This document shows positions 7,327 through 14,174 of a stretch of 16,218 bases of DNA, piece after piece. The DNA is from DAOUET01 sp034430155 (GTDB lineage Bacteria > Chloroflexota > Anaerolineae > Anaerolineales > UBA4823): assembly GCA_034430155.1 (NCBI GenBank), contig DAOUET010000124.1, forward strand, positions 1 to 16,218. The letters are read 5' to 3'. The notes under the pieces were generated by a model that searched no databases, was not told the DNA's origin, and saw only the letters and a list, made by a program, of their open reading frames with translations. Positions within the stretch are counted from its first letter, which is position 1. Every line of letters begins with the position of its first letter. A program made the position numbers and the translations under genes.

Positions 7327-7347
7327 GGAGTTTGCCCAGCAAACTCC
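7327..7347. repeat. 9-bp perfect hairpin between tRNA-Val and its terminator
   Basis: GGAGTTTGC (7327-7335) and GCAAACTCC (7339-7347) are exact complements with a 3-nt loop. It is the middle member of three tandem stems in the tRNA trailer. No T-run follows. Confidence 0.6.
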
Positions 7348-7350
7348 CGA

Positions 7351-7387
7351 ATCAAAACAGACGAGCAGATCGCTCGTCTGTTTTGAT
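7351..7387. repeat. 16-bp perfect inverted repeat 3 nt after tRNA-Val
   Basis: The arms 7351-7366 and 7372-7387 are exact complements around a 5-nt loop. On the minus strand the stem begins 3 nt after the tRNA 3' end. It could stabilise or set the processing point of the precursor's 3' end, or mark an insertion or attachment site at a tRNA gene. Confidence 0.65.
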
Positions 7388-7390
7388 CAG

Positions 7391-7464
7391 TGGGCGGTAT
7401 AGGACTCGAACCTACGACCTTTGCGATGTCAACGCAACGCTCTAACCAACTGAGCTAACCGCCC
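7391..7464 (-). tRNA. tRNA-Val (anticodon GAC)
   Basis: A 74-nt cloverleaf on the minus strand. The acceptor GGGCGGT pairs with ACCGCCC, with discriminator A. The D arm GCTC/GAGC encloses AGTTGGTTA. The anticodon arm TTGCG/CGCAA holds the loop TTGACAT, giving anticodon GAC. The T arm GTAGG/CCTAT holds the loop TTCGAGT. The 3' CCA is not encoded. GAC reads the Val codons GUC and GUU. Confidence 0.95.
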
Positions 7465-7475
7465 TTATGTGCCGA

Positions 7476-7504
7476 ATTATACCTACTCAAGAAAAAAATG
7501 GCAA
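7476..7504 (-). promoter_or_regulatory. Promoter of tRNA-Val
   Basis: On the minus strand TTGCCA (7504-7499) and a consensus TATAAT (7481-7476) are separated by exactly 17 nt. Transcription would start around 7469, a few bases before the tRNA 5' end. Confidence 0.75.
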
Positions 7505-7566
7505 GAACTATAGCATATTCATGGGTTCAGAGCCCAATCCCTGCAGCTTTTTTGGGAGATTACACG

Positions 7567-8334
7567 CTAAACATAAGGAATTTCCTTTAAAAATGCCATT
7601 AATCCTTCTGCAACGACCTTGGGTTGTTCCAGCATAACCATATGACCCGCATTAGGGACGATGTGCAGCTGGGCGTTGGGGATCTGGTCAGCTAGGAATT
7701 GGGAATAACGAGGCGGCGTGAGATGATCGTCTGATCCACAAACCACCAGAGTTGTTTGGATGATCTCAGTCACCCGCTCCATCACATCGAAGGTATTGCA
7801 TGCCAAAAAATCCCCGTGTAAAACGCTGGATCGCGTCTCGGACATGCGCTTGGTAGCTAATTCTACCAGCCGTGCTGGCGCCTGCGGGCTGAAAGCCAGC
7901 GCTATGATAGCCTCCACCGCAAGTCGATAAGTTGTTTCATTGACCAGGTTTTCCAAAATATCGGGATGGACTCGCATGCGAACGCCAGCACCTAATAAGC
8001 CTAGCCCCAGGACATTTTCGGGAAATTCCAAGGCTATTGTCAGAGCTATGGCACCTCCGAGCGAATGTCCTACAAATACAGCCCGGGATAGGTTAAGCGC
8101 ATCTAACCACTTCATCAAGGAGGTGGTATAGGCTCTAACGGATTGCAGACCAGGACCTCCGGATTTGCCATGCCCTGGTAGGTCCGGTGCAAAAATCCTG
8201 TATGGTTCAAGTCGACGAATTTCTGAAGGCCAATAAAGATGGGTGCCACCTGCCCCGTGGATCAGTACCACAGGGGGTTTCTGTTGGTCTCCGCCCTGAT
8301 AAGTGAAATAGTACATATCAGCCGCAGTAGGCAT
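7567..8334 (-). CDS. Alpha/beta hydrolase
   Basis: 255 residues, full length for a single-domain alpha/beta hydrolase. The oxyanion-loop motif is HGAGG (26-30). The nucleophile elbow is GHSLGG with Ser91, the acid is Asp202 or Asp203 in GSDDHLTP, and the catalytic His231 is in NAGHMVMLEQP. DLPGHGKS at 51-58 is typical of esterases, lactonases and C-C hydrolases of this superfamily; the substrate cannot be predicted. There is no signal peptide. GGAG lies about 7 nt before the ATG. It follows the membrane protein at 8370-8816 with a 35-nt gap and is probably the last gene of the rdgB operon. Confidence 0.88.
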   Translation of the reverse strand: MPTAADMYYFTYQGGDQQKPPVVLIHGAGGTHLYWPSEIRRLEPYRIFAPDLPGHGKSGGPGLQSVRAYTTSLMKWLDALNLSRAVFVGHSLGGAIALTIALEFPENVLGLGLLGAGVRMRVHPDILENLVNETTYRLAVEAIIALAFSPQAPARLVELATKRMSETRSSVLHGDFLACNTFDVMERVTEIIQTTLVVCGSDDHLTPPRYSQFLADQIPNAQLHIVPNAGHMVMLEQPKVVAEGLMAFLKEIPYV

Positions 8335-8369
8335 TTAGGCTCTCCGCAGGTCAGTAATCTGTCAAATAT

Positions 8370-8816
8370 TTAGGGAAATGGAGATCGATCGCCGGGGAGC
8401 GCGCTGATATCGCGCCAGGATAACCGCAACAACCCAAGTCCCAGGCCAAGGATAAAACCAATTCCGATCCAAACAGGAGTGCGCAGGAGCACGCTATAGA
8501 ACTGAACCAGTGTAAAATCAGGCGTGGGGTGAAGGTGCAAACCAATCTTGAACACCATTAAAAAGGATGCTACCAGAGTGACGCCGGGACCTGTCAGGAT
8601 TCCCATTAGCAGATGGCGTATTATAAAACCTTTTGCATCAGGTGGATGAGTAATCAACCAGCGGATTGACCACCAGGTATATATTCCAAACCCAAATAAA
8701 ATCGCGTATCTTTCGCTGGTTTCTTCAACCGGGAGCCATAAAAGCAAGCCACAAACCAGCACAAAGGCCGCAATTCGTAGCCATCGCTGAATTTGATTAC
8801 GGGTTTGTTGGGTCAC
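8370..8816 (-). CDS. Four-helix integral membrane protein of unknown function
   Basis: 148 residues. Hydrophobic segments lie at about 13-27, 37-55, 70-90 and 113-131, with a basic N-terminus (QTRNQIQRW), so a small polytopic inner-membrane protein is expected. I recognise no family or catalytic motif. It sits 26 nt after the histidine kinase and 35 nt before the alpha/beta hydrolase on the same strand, so co-expression is likely. A role linked to the kinase (for example as a membrane partner) is conjecture. Confidence 0.7.
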   Translation of the reverse strand: MTQQTRNQIQRWLRIAAFVLVCGLLLWLPVEETSERYAILFGFGIYTWWSIRWLITHPPDAKGFIIRHLLMGILTGPGVTLVASFLMVFKIGLHLHPTPDFTLVQFYSVLLRTPVWIGIGFILGLGLGLLRLSWRDISALPGDRSPFP

Positions 8817-8842
8817 AGTCCGCGGTTTAGTTAGTCAGAAGC

Positions 8843-10609
8843 TTATTCACTTAGATTGATTACAACTTGAAGGAGGGTACCATTTTCTTTGGCTGATTGG
8901 ATACTTACCGCACCATTCACGAGCTCAGCCTGTTCGCGGATGTTGGTCATACTCAAAGGGTTATGTCTCAGATCGGAAGGGGCGACGTCATTTGCATCAA
9001 AACGAATTCCATTGTCCTCAATTTCCAACAGGATGGAATCAGGCTCTATCGATTTCAGGCGCACCCAAATATCCTCGGCTTTGGCATGTTTGCGTGCGCT
9101 GTTTACTGCTTCTTCCGCCATAGAAAGAAGCGCGTTTTGCTTATTCATCTCTAAATGAGAAAGGACCTCAGGGTCAACCTCAATGATTACGTTCTGACCA
9201 AATATTTCGAGCATTTTATCAGCCAGGGACTGAAGAGCAGCAATCAAGCCCTCGGATTCGAGGATAGGCGGTTTCAACGTAAACAAGATGTGGCGGATCT
9301 CTTTGGTTGTTCGGCGAGCCAAATCCTCGACTTTGAGTAATTCCTCCGCAACAGATTTGTCATCACGCTCCAATAAACGACGGGCGAAGTTTACCCGCAT
9401 TGCCAAAGCTGCTACAGACTGGGTTAGGCCGTCATGTAGGGTACGCGCTAGTTTTTTACGGGATTCTTCCCGGGTCTTTATGATACTTTCTTTTTCCAAT
9501 TCCAGATCATGGTATAGTTTGGCGTTTTGGATGGCGATTCTGGCTTGATCAGCGACCATTTTCAGAATTTCGCGTCGCTCAGGTGTGAAGTAATTTCCAT
9601 CCGGATGAGCGAAAAACAATGCGCCATATGTATCCAGACCATTGCACAATGGAACACAATAAGCTGATTGACAGGCTCGCAACGCCACAAACTTTTTCAA
9701 TTCGTCATCATCGTGAATCTTCTTTGAAAGAAGGGGCTTTCCCCCATCGATTGCCCGGCCGATCAAGCCCCTGGTCAGGGATATGGAAGCACGCATGTCC
9801 GCATGTGTAAATCGTCTAGCAGATCTGATTTGTAAGTGCGCTCCATTCGAATTATTTTCAGGGTAAAGCAATACAGAGCATACAAGACCCTTGGTTAGGT
9901 CTTCGGACGTTTCCAGAGCCTTGATACTCAGGTCAAGGGTCGTTTCAAGCACATTTTGGAAGTTAAGAGTGGCGTTTAACCCCGAAATCAGGTTGTAGAT
10001 TGCGGGTTGCCGTTCGTGATCGGCTCGATCAGATTCCGGTTGCACAGCCATCCGTTCTCTTCGAATTCTTCCCAGCAGGCTGATAAAGCCTCCCCGCATA
10101 TAGAATAAGAGCAATCCAAAGGCGATATAGAATACACTAGCTGCACTAATGAAGATCAATGCGGATAACGGAGTAGTTGAGAGAATGGCCTGGATTCCGA
10201 GGCTAAAAGCGGACACCAACGCTACTATAAACACATAGTCTCTCTCAAAATACAGGGCAGAGGGGATGAGCGGTAATATCCCTATCCAACCCAGAGATAT
10301 CAATAAATGGCCGCTAAAGTAAAACATTAAATTAGCTGCCAATAAGTCGAGAGCGACGATCAAGTAGCGGTTAGGTGCCAGGCGTTGTGTAAGTGCGTTC
10401 ATAGCCATTAAACCCAGATTCCAGATCCCCACTGCTAGGAAAGTGATTGTCAGGTAAATAGAAAACCTTTCCTGTGCAGCGATGGTTACGCTCAAACCTA
10501 GTAAAGTCACCCACCGGAGTGAAATCGACAACCGATTGATTAAAACAGGGGAGTTGGCTCCACGCATGGCATAATCATAACCCAAAACTAGAGGCCTTAG
10601 ATTAACCAT
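8843..10609 (-). CDS. NarX-class sensor histidine kinase with membrane domain and GAF domain
   Basis: 588 residues from ATG 10609. A TTG at 10636 would overlap rdgB and is less likely. Residues about 25-175 are six hydrophobic helices. A GAF domain follows at about 196-363. The HisKA_3 dimerisation helix carries RKKLARTLHDGLTQSVAALA with phospho-acceptor His392. The HATPase domain includes the N-box MAEEAVNSARKHA and the G1 box, which reads DNGIRFD instead of DNGxGxD. The G2 region reads HNPLSMTNIREQ where HYGLxxMRER is usual. Such kinases sense a membrane or cytosolic signal and phosphorylate a NarL-type regulator. None is encoded nearby, so this is an orphan here. It is 13 nt downstream of rdgB. 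Altered ATP-lid glycines raise the question of reduced kinase activity. Confidence 0.9.
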   Translation of the reverse strand: MVNLRPLVLGYDYAMRGANSPVLINRLSISLRWVTLLGLSVTIAAQERFSIYLTITFLAVGIWNLGLMAMNALTQRLAPNRYLIVALDLLAANLMFYFSGHLLISLGWIGILPLIPSALYFERDYVFIVALVSAFSLGIQAILSTTPLSALIFISAASVFYIAFGLLLFYMRGGFISLLGRIRRERMAVQPESDRADHERQPAIYNLISGLNATLNFQNVLETTLDLSIKALETSEDLTKGLVCSVLLYPENNSNGAHLQIRSARRFTHADMRASISLTRGLIGRAIDGGKPLLSKKIHDDDELKKFVALRACQSAYCVPLCNGLDTYGALFFAHPDGNYFTPERREILKMVADQARIAIQNAKLYHDLELEKESIIKTREESRKKLARTLHDGLTQSVAALAMRVNFARRLLERDDKSVAEELLKVEDLARRTTKEIRHILFTLKPPILESEGLIAALQSLADKMLEIFGQNVIIEVDPEVLSHLEMNKQNALLSMAEEAVNSARKHAKAEDIWVRLKSIEPDSILLEIEDNGIRFDANDVAPSDLRHNPLSMTNIREQAELVNGAVSIQSAKENGTLLQVVINLSE

Positions 10610-10622
10610 AATACATTCTTCA

Positions 10623-11225
10623 TTACATTTCTGCAATTAATGTCAATATTAATGGTATTGCAGCTCTCACGGCGCGAGCCCGATGACTGATGCGGTTTTT
10701 TTCTTGCAAGGTTAATTCTGCCATCGTCCGTCCCAATTCCGGGATCAAGAATATAGGGTCATAACCAAACCCATTCTCACCCCGCTCCTGTGGGATGATT
10801 TCACCCTGACATTCACCTTGAGTATAGCTTATTTCTCCATTCGGGGTAGCTAGCGCTACGGTGCAATGAAAAGCAGCGCGCCAGGGGGGGCTATATTCCT
10901 TCAAAAGTTCTAAAAGGTAGGCACGCCGGTCAGCATCGGTAGCGCCGGTTTTAGGGGCAAAGCGCGCCGAAAATATCCCTGGGGCGCCCCCCAACGCTTC
11001 AACTTCTAAGCCAGAGTCATCACCTAATGCGAGAAGCCCGGATGAGCGCGAAAATGCCAAAGCCTTTCGAGCAGCATTGTCAGCGTAACTTTGCCCTTCT
11101 TCTTCAACATTAAGCACCAGGCCTTTATCAACTGGTGTGATTACCTGGATATCTGCATCTTGCAACAATGCCTGCATCTCGCGCAGCTTCCCAGGATTGT
11201 TGCTTGCTAATATCAACGCAGGCAT
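10623..11225 (-). CDS. rdgB: XTP/dITP diphosphatase (non-canonical purine NTP pyrophosphatase)
   Basis: 200 residues from ATG 11225, which has GGAGG with 6-nt spacing. The open frame continues upstream to 11381 but that extension runs through a hairpin and has no ribosome site. The Ham1/RdgB signature is complete: ASNNPGKLREM at the N-terminus, GDDSGLEVEALGGAPGIFSAR with the catalytic Asp70, then NGFGYDPIF and SHRARA near the end. The enzyme hydrolyses dITP, XTP and ITP to the monophosphate and pyrophosphate, keeping deaminated purines out of DNA and RNA. It heads a likely operon with the histidine kinase, membrane protein and hydrolase, a partnership with no evident functional link. Confidence 0.95.
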   Translation of the reverse strand: MPALILASNNPGKLREMQALLQDADIQVITPVDKGLVLNVEEEGQSYADNAARKALAFSRSSGLLALGDDSGLEVEALGGAPGIFSARFAPKTGATDADRRAYLLELLKEYSPPWRAAFHCTVALATPNGEISYTQGECQGEIIPQERGENGFGYDPIFLIPELGRTMAELTLQEKNRISHRARAVRAAIPLILTLIAEM

Positions 11226-11300
11226 GCTTTTCCTCCGTCTATGGCTGAATCTTTGCCTCCACTGAAAAACGCTTGGTAGTGAACAAGCAGAGAGATATAG

Positions 11301-11327
11301 AGTGGCGAGGGGAAAGCCCCTGCCACT
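11301..11327. repeat. Strong hairpin in the rdgB 5' region
   Basis: AGTGGC and AGGGG (separated by one bulged G) pair with CCCCT and GCCACT around an AAAG tetraloop, giving 11 bp. It lies 76 bp upstream of the rdgB ATG, probably inside its leader or just upstream. It could be a REP-type dispersed repeat or an mRNA stabiliser. Confidence 0.55.
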
Positions 11328-11373
11328 ATCAATCGCGTGGATCGCATGTATTCGTTTCAGTTCCTTGATTGCC

Positions 11374-11444
11374 AATGACACCTTATGAGAAAGAAGGTGA
11401 CATTTTCACTGACCATTTAGATGGTGTCAATTTCGCTGAACAAT
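11374..11444. repeat. Cluster of inverted and direct repeats resembling a mobile-element end
   Basis: AATGACACCTT (11374-11384) and AAGGTGACATT (11394-11404) are inverted with 10 of 11 matches. Two 22-bp direct copies beginning GGTG (11396-11417 and 11423-11444) agree at 17 of 22 positions and start 27 bp apart. Iterated copies of a GGTGACATTTTCACTGA-like motif are reminiscent of IS21/IS481-type ends, from memory only. No transposase remains nearby. Confidence 0.4.
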
Positions 11445-11465
11445 AACAAAGAATATCGAAAGCTC

Positions 11466-11494
11466 TTGACAAATCTATCTCCCGAGTATAGACT
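11466..11494 (+). promoter_or_regulatory. Plus-strand promoter of the metG leader or small-protein gene
   Basis: A perfect TTGACA (11466-11471) is followed after 17 nt by TAGACT (11489-11494). TATAGA two bases earlier gives 15-nt spacing. Initiation near 11500 would produce a transcript of about 250 nt ending at the terminator around 11751, or continuing into metG on read-through. Confidence 0.6.
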
Positions 11495-11572
11495 TAGCCC
11501 AAGTTTGAGATAAAAGAACGAGAATCTGAACATCAATCTTGCAGAGTTTATGCAACAGCTTTTTATAAAGAG

Positions 11573-11692
11573 ATGAACTACTACGTTTCAGTAATATCTA
11601 TTTTAGTCATAATGTCTATAATGTCCATGGCGGGTACGTTTTACCGCGTCTATGTAGGGGCAGCAGCAGTTGCGAAAAGTCACGATCTTTGA
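11573..11692 (+). CDS. Putative 39-residue small membrane peptide with clustered Met codons
   Basis: An ATG at 11573 opens 39 codons ending in TGA at 11690-11692. A hydrophobic stretch covers residues about 5-21 (VSVISILVIMSIMSMAG), followed by a polar tail TFYRVYVGAAAVAKSHDL. Met occurs at 14, 17 and 19 because a 9-nt unit (ATAATGTCY) is repeated in tandem. The preceding AAAGAG touches the ATG, a poor ribosome site. An 8-codon frame (11550-11576) overlaps it as ATGA and could feed it ribosomes. It lies between a strong promoter and a terminator and upstream of metG. It could be a real small membrane protein, or a leader peptide sensing Met-tRNA supply. Neither is established. Confidence 0.4.
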   Translation: MNYYVSVISILVIMSIMSMAGTFYRVYVGAAAVAKSHDL

Positions 11693-11721
11693 GGAATTGA
11701 AGCAAAAGTAATTATTAATCG

Positions 11722-11751
11722 GGCTGCCCCAAAAGGGCAGCCTTATTTTTT
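11722..11751 (+). terminator. Intrinsic terminator upstream of metG
   Basis: GGCTGCCC (11722-11729) pairs perfectly with GGGCAGCC (11735-11742) around a CAAAA loop, followed by TTATTTTTT (11743-11751). The upstream segment GGGGCAGC at 11657-11664 can instead pair with GCTGCCCC at 11723-11730, so an antitermination structure is possible. Confidence 0.75.
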
Positions 11752-11827
11752 CATCTCACTGTGAGGTAAACTTATTAAATCATCTTCTTGAATTTTTTAT
11801 CATCTTGATTATCCTTGGAGGTCCGTC

Positions 11828-13612
11828 ATGTCCGAGAATGTGCTAGTATCCATCGCCTGGCCTTATGCAAATTCCCACATTCATGTCGGCAATATCACCG
11901 GTAGTCACCTTCCCGGAGATATTTTCGCCCGGTTTCAGCGTCTTAATGGCAATCATGTCCTGATGGTCTCAGGATCTGATGCTCATGGCACTCCGGTCAC
12001 AGTATACGCGGATGGGATTGGCTCCACGCCATTGAAGGTCTACCAGCAATTCCACACCGAGTTTCTGGAACTGTTCCAGAAACTCGGTATAACCTACGAT
12101 CTTTTCACGACCACCCATACCGAGAACCACTTTAAGGTGGCTCAGGCAATCTTCCAGGCCTTGTTGAAAAATGAGTTTTTATATACCGAGAGTCAACCGC
12201 AATGGTATTCACCGGTTCAAAATCGTTTCCTCCCCGACCGTTACGTGGAGGGCACCTGTTACATTTGTGGTTACACCAATGCCCGTGGCGATCAGTGCGA
12301 CCAGTGTGGAAATCTATTAGACGCTACCCAACTTATCGATCCGCGCTCGAAAATAGATGGTTCTACGCCGGTGTTGCGCGAAACAGAGCATTTTTATTTG
12401 GATCTGGGAAAACTGCAATCTGGTATCGTGGCATTTCTGCGCAAGAAGGAGGCTTACTGGCGACCCAATGTGCTCCGCCAATCCCTCGGCCAAATATTAG
12501 CGGAGAATTTACATGGACGCGCCTACACGCGCGACCTCGACTGGGGAATTCCCGTGCCGGTAGAGGGTTGGGAAGGCAAATGTATTTATGTGTGGTTTGA
12601 AGCGGTGGTAGGTTATCTTTCCGCTTCTATCGAATGGGCCCAAATCAACCAGCAACCTGATGTTTGGCATGACTGGTGGTACAACCCGCAAGCCCATACC
12701 TACTATTTTATAGGAAAGGACAACATTCCATTCCATGCCGTCATCTGGCCTGGTCAGTTGATCGGGGTCGGGGATTGGTTCGGCAAGCTCTTTGAGGGGC
12801 GTGAAGGAACGCATCTAAACCTTCCTTATGATGTCCCTGCCAATGAATTTATGAATCTCGAGAGTCGCAAAATATCTGGTAGCCGAAACTGGGCTGTTTG
12901 GGGTTTAGACTTTCTCTACCGCTATGACCCTGATCCGCTGCGCTATTACCTCACGGCTAATATGCCTGAGAGCAAGGACACCGATTGGGATTGGGAAGAT
13001 TTCCGGCGGCGCAATAACGATGAGTTGGTGGCTACCTGGGGAAATCTGGCTAATCGGGTGCTCTCCTTTGCCTTCAGATCCTGGGATGGGCGTGTTCCAG
13101 CTCCTGGTGAGTTGCGTCCCGAAGATCGAGAGTTATTGGCATCGGTTGAAGCGGGCTTTCAGAGTGTGGCGGATCACGTAAATGCTGTACGCCTGCGAGC
13201 GGGTTTGAACGAAGCCATGAGATTGGCTACCGAGGTCAACAAATATCTGGACCAGGCGGCTCCGTGGTTTGAAATAAAAAAGGACAAAGCCAGTGCAGCT
13301 ACCACCATATACACTGCTTTGCGTACAATTGATTCGCTCAAAGTGCTGTTTTCCCCCTATTTGCCCTTCTCCAGCGAACGCCTGCACACCTTTTTCGGTT
13401 ACCAACGGCCTTTGTTCGGCGAACAATTTATAGAAACCCGATCTGACCAGCTGGGAGAGCACAAAGTGCTGCGTTATACTCCTGAAAATGCAAGCGGTCG
13501 TTGGGAACCCAGCCAATTACCGCCGGGTCAGCTGATGCAACCACCTTCGGCACTCTTTCGCAAGCTAGATAAAAGCATTGTGGAGGCAGAGCGGGCAAAG
13601 CTTGGAAGTTAA
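11828..13612 (+). CDS. metG: Methionyl-tRNA synthetase
   Basis: 594 residues. It charges tRNA-Met with methionine using ATP. The class I HIGH-type motif is HVGN (19-22) after WPYANSHI. A single zinc knuckle is formed by Cys144, Cys147, Cys157 and Cys160 (CYIC ... CDQC). The KMSKS loop reads KISGS (348-352), followed by RNWAVW; this degenerate form with a small residue at the fourth place resembles the KLSTS seen in other bacterial MetG. The helical anticodon domain follows. There is no C-terminal tRNA-binding (Trbp111-like) domain, so it is the short form. GGAGG sits 6 nt before the ATG. The upstream terminator and small ORF (11466-11751) may control it, and the SixA-like gene follows after 19 nt. 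Confidence 0.96.
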   Translation: MSENVLVSIAWPYANSHIHVGNITGSHLPGDIFARFQRLNGNHVLMVSGSDAHGTPVTVYADGIGSTPLKVYQQFHTEFLELFQKLGITYDLFTTTHTENHFKVAQAIFQALLKNEFLYTESQPQWYSPVQNRFLPDRYVEGTCYICGYTNARGDQCDQCGNLLDATQLIDPRSKIDGSTPVLRETEHFYLDLGKLQSGIVAFLRKKEAYWRPNVLRQSLGQILAENLHGRAYTRDLDWGIPVPVEGWEGKCIYVWFEAVVGYLSASIEWAQINQQPDVWHDWWYNPQAHTYYFIGKDNIPFHAVIWPGQLIGVGDWFGKLFEGREGTHLNLPYDVPANEFMNLESRKISGSRNWAVWGLDFLYRYDPDPLRYYLTANMPESKDTDWDWEDFRRRNNDELVATWGNLANRVLSFAFRSWDGRVPAPGELRPEDRELLASVEAGFQSVADHVNAVRLRAGLNEAMRLATEVNKYLDQAAPWFEIKKDKASAATTIYTALRTIDSLKVLFSPYLPFSSERLHTFFGYQRPLFGEQFIETRSDQLGEHKVLRYTPENASGRWEPSQLPPGQLMQPPSALFRKLDKSIVEAERAKLGS

Positions 13613-13631
13613 TCTCTCCGTGGAGGGCACC

Positions 13632-14120
13632 ATGAAAACCTTGTTGGTCTTGCGCCATGCGAAATCGAGCTGGAAGGATCCAGAGCTGGCAGACTACCAG
13701 CGGCCGCTTAATAAGCGGGGAAAGCGGGATGCTCCCAAGGTCGGGCGCATGTTGCGTGAAGATGGCCTCGTGCCCGAATTGATCCTCAGCTCGCCAGCGC
13801 TCCGGGCACGTGCCACAGTTGAAGTGGTCGCAGAGGAAAGCGGCTACGAAGGGGAGATTGAGTATTTCCCTGAATTTTATCCAGGTGACCCTCAGGCGTA
13901 CCTCCACGCCTTAAGCCGTTTACCAAATGAATACAGATATGTGATGGTCGTAGGACACAACCCTGGATTGGAAGAGCTACTCGAAACGCTAACCGGCGAT
14001 TCGCTCAGATTGCCGACAGCTGCTTTAGCTCAGATATTATTTTCTATCCAAAGTTGGCGCGATTTGGATGAAGAGACGAAGGGTAGATTAATTAATTTAT
14101 GGCGACCGCGCGATCTGTAG
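13632..14120 (+). CDS. SixA-like phosphohistidine phosphatase (histidine phosphatase superfamily)
   Basis: 162 residues from ATG 13632, chosen for the GGAGG 5 nt upstream; the frame extends back to 13578 inside metG without a ribosome site. The phosphate-binding motif is LRHAKSSW with catalytic His9 after Arg8. The second arginine and the acid region follow in ILSSPALRARATVEVV, and the second histidine is in VVGHNPGLEELLETLTG. E. coli SixA removes phosphate from phosphohistidine in phosphorelay and PTS-related proteins. The substrate here is unknown. It is 19 nt after metG and probably co-transcribed. No kinase partner is adjacent on this strand, though an orphan histidine kinase lies at 8843-10609. 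Confidence 0.88.
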   Translation: MKTLLVLRHAKSSWKDPELADYQRPLNKRGKRDAPKVGRMLREDGLVPELILSSPALRARATVEVVAEESGYEGEIEYFPEFYPGDPQAYLHALSRLPNEYRYVMVVGHNPGLEELLETLTGDSLRLPTAALAQILFSIQSWRDLDEETKGRLINLWRPRDL

Positions 14121-14174
14121 GACCACATTTCTCCAATTGAGAAACACGGGCGGTTATTTCTCCCAGAGGCCAAA

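Larger units (their letters stand above)
11226..11827. other. 602-bp intergenic region between divergent rdgB and metG
   Basis: Nearest to rdgB is a strong hairpin (11301-11327). Next comes a repeat cluster (11374-11444) that looks like an old mobile-element end. Towards metG there is a plus-strand promoter, a 39-codon small ORF and an intrinsic terminator (11466-11751). The last 76 bp before metG are AT-rich and may hold a second promoter, but no clear pair of boxes is seen. Confidence 0.6.

Noticed and set aside
11226..11381. 52-residue N-terminal extension of RdgB
   Set aside because: It runs through a strong hairpin and has no ribosome site. The canonical ASNNPGK start follows an ATG with a perfect GGAGG.
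11620..11655. T-box-like sequence before metG (GGCGGGTAC ... ACCGCG)
   Set aside because: It lacks the AGGGTGG-N-ACCGCG core. The bases instead form a simple hairpin (GCGG-G-TA with TACCGC), and no Stem I features could be identified.
13578..13631. Longer start of the SixA-like protein inside metG
   Set aside because: ATG 13632 has GGAGG upstream and gives the usual MKTLLVLRHAK start; the extension overlaps metG in another frame.
14128..14144. Small hairpin TTTCTC/GAGAAA between convergent genes as a terminator
   Set aside because: It is AT-rich, only 6 bp, and no T-run follows on either strand.
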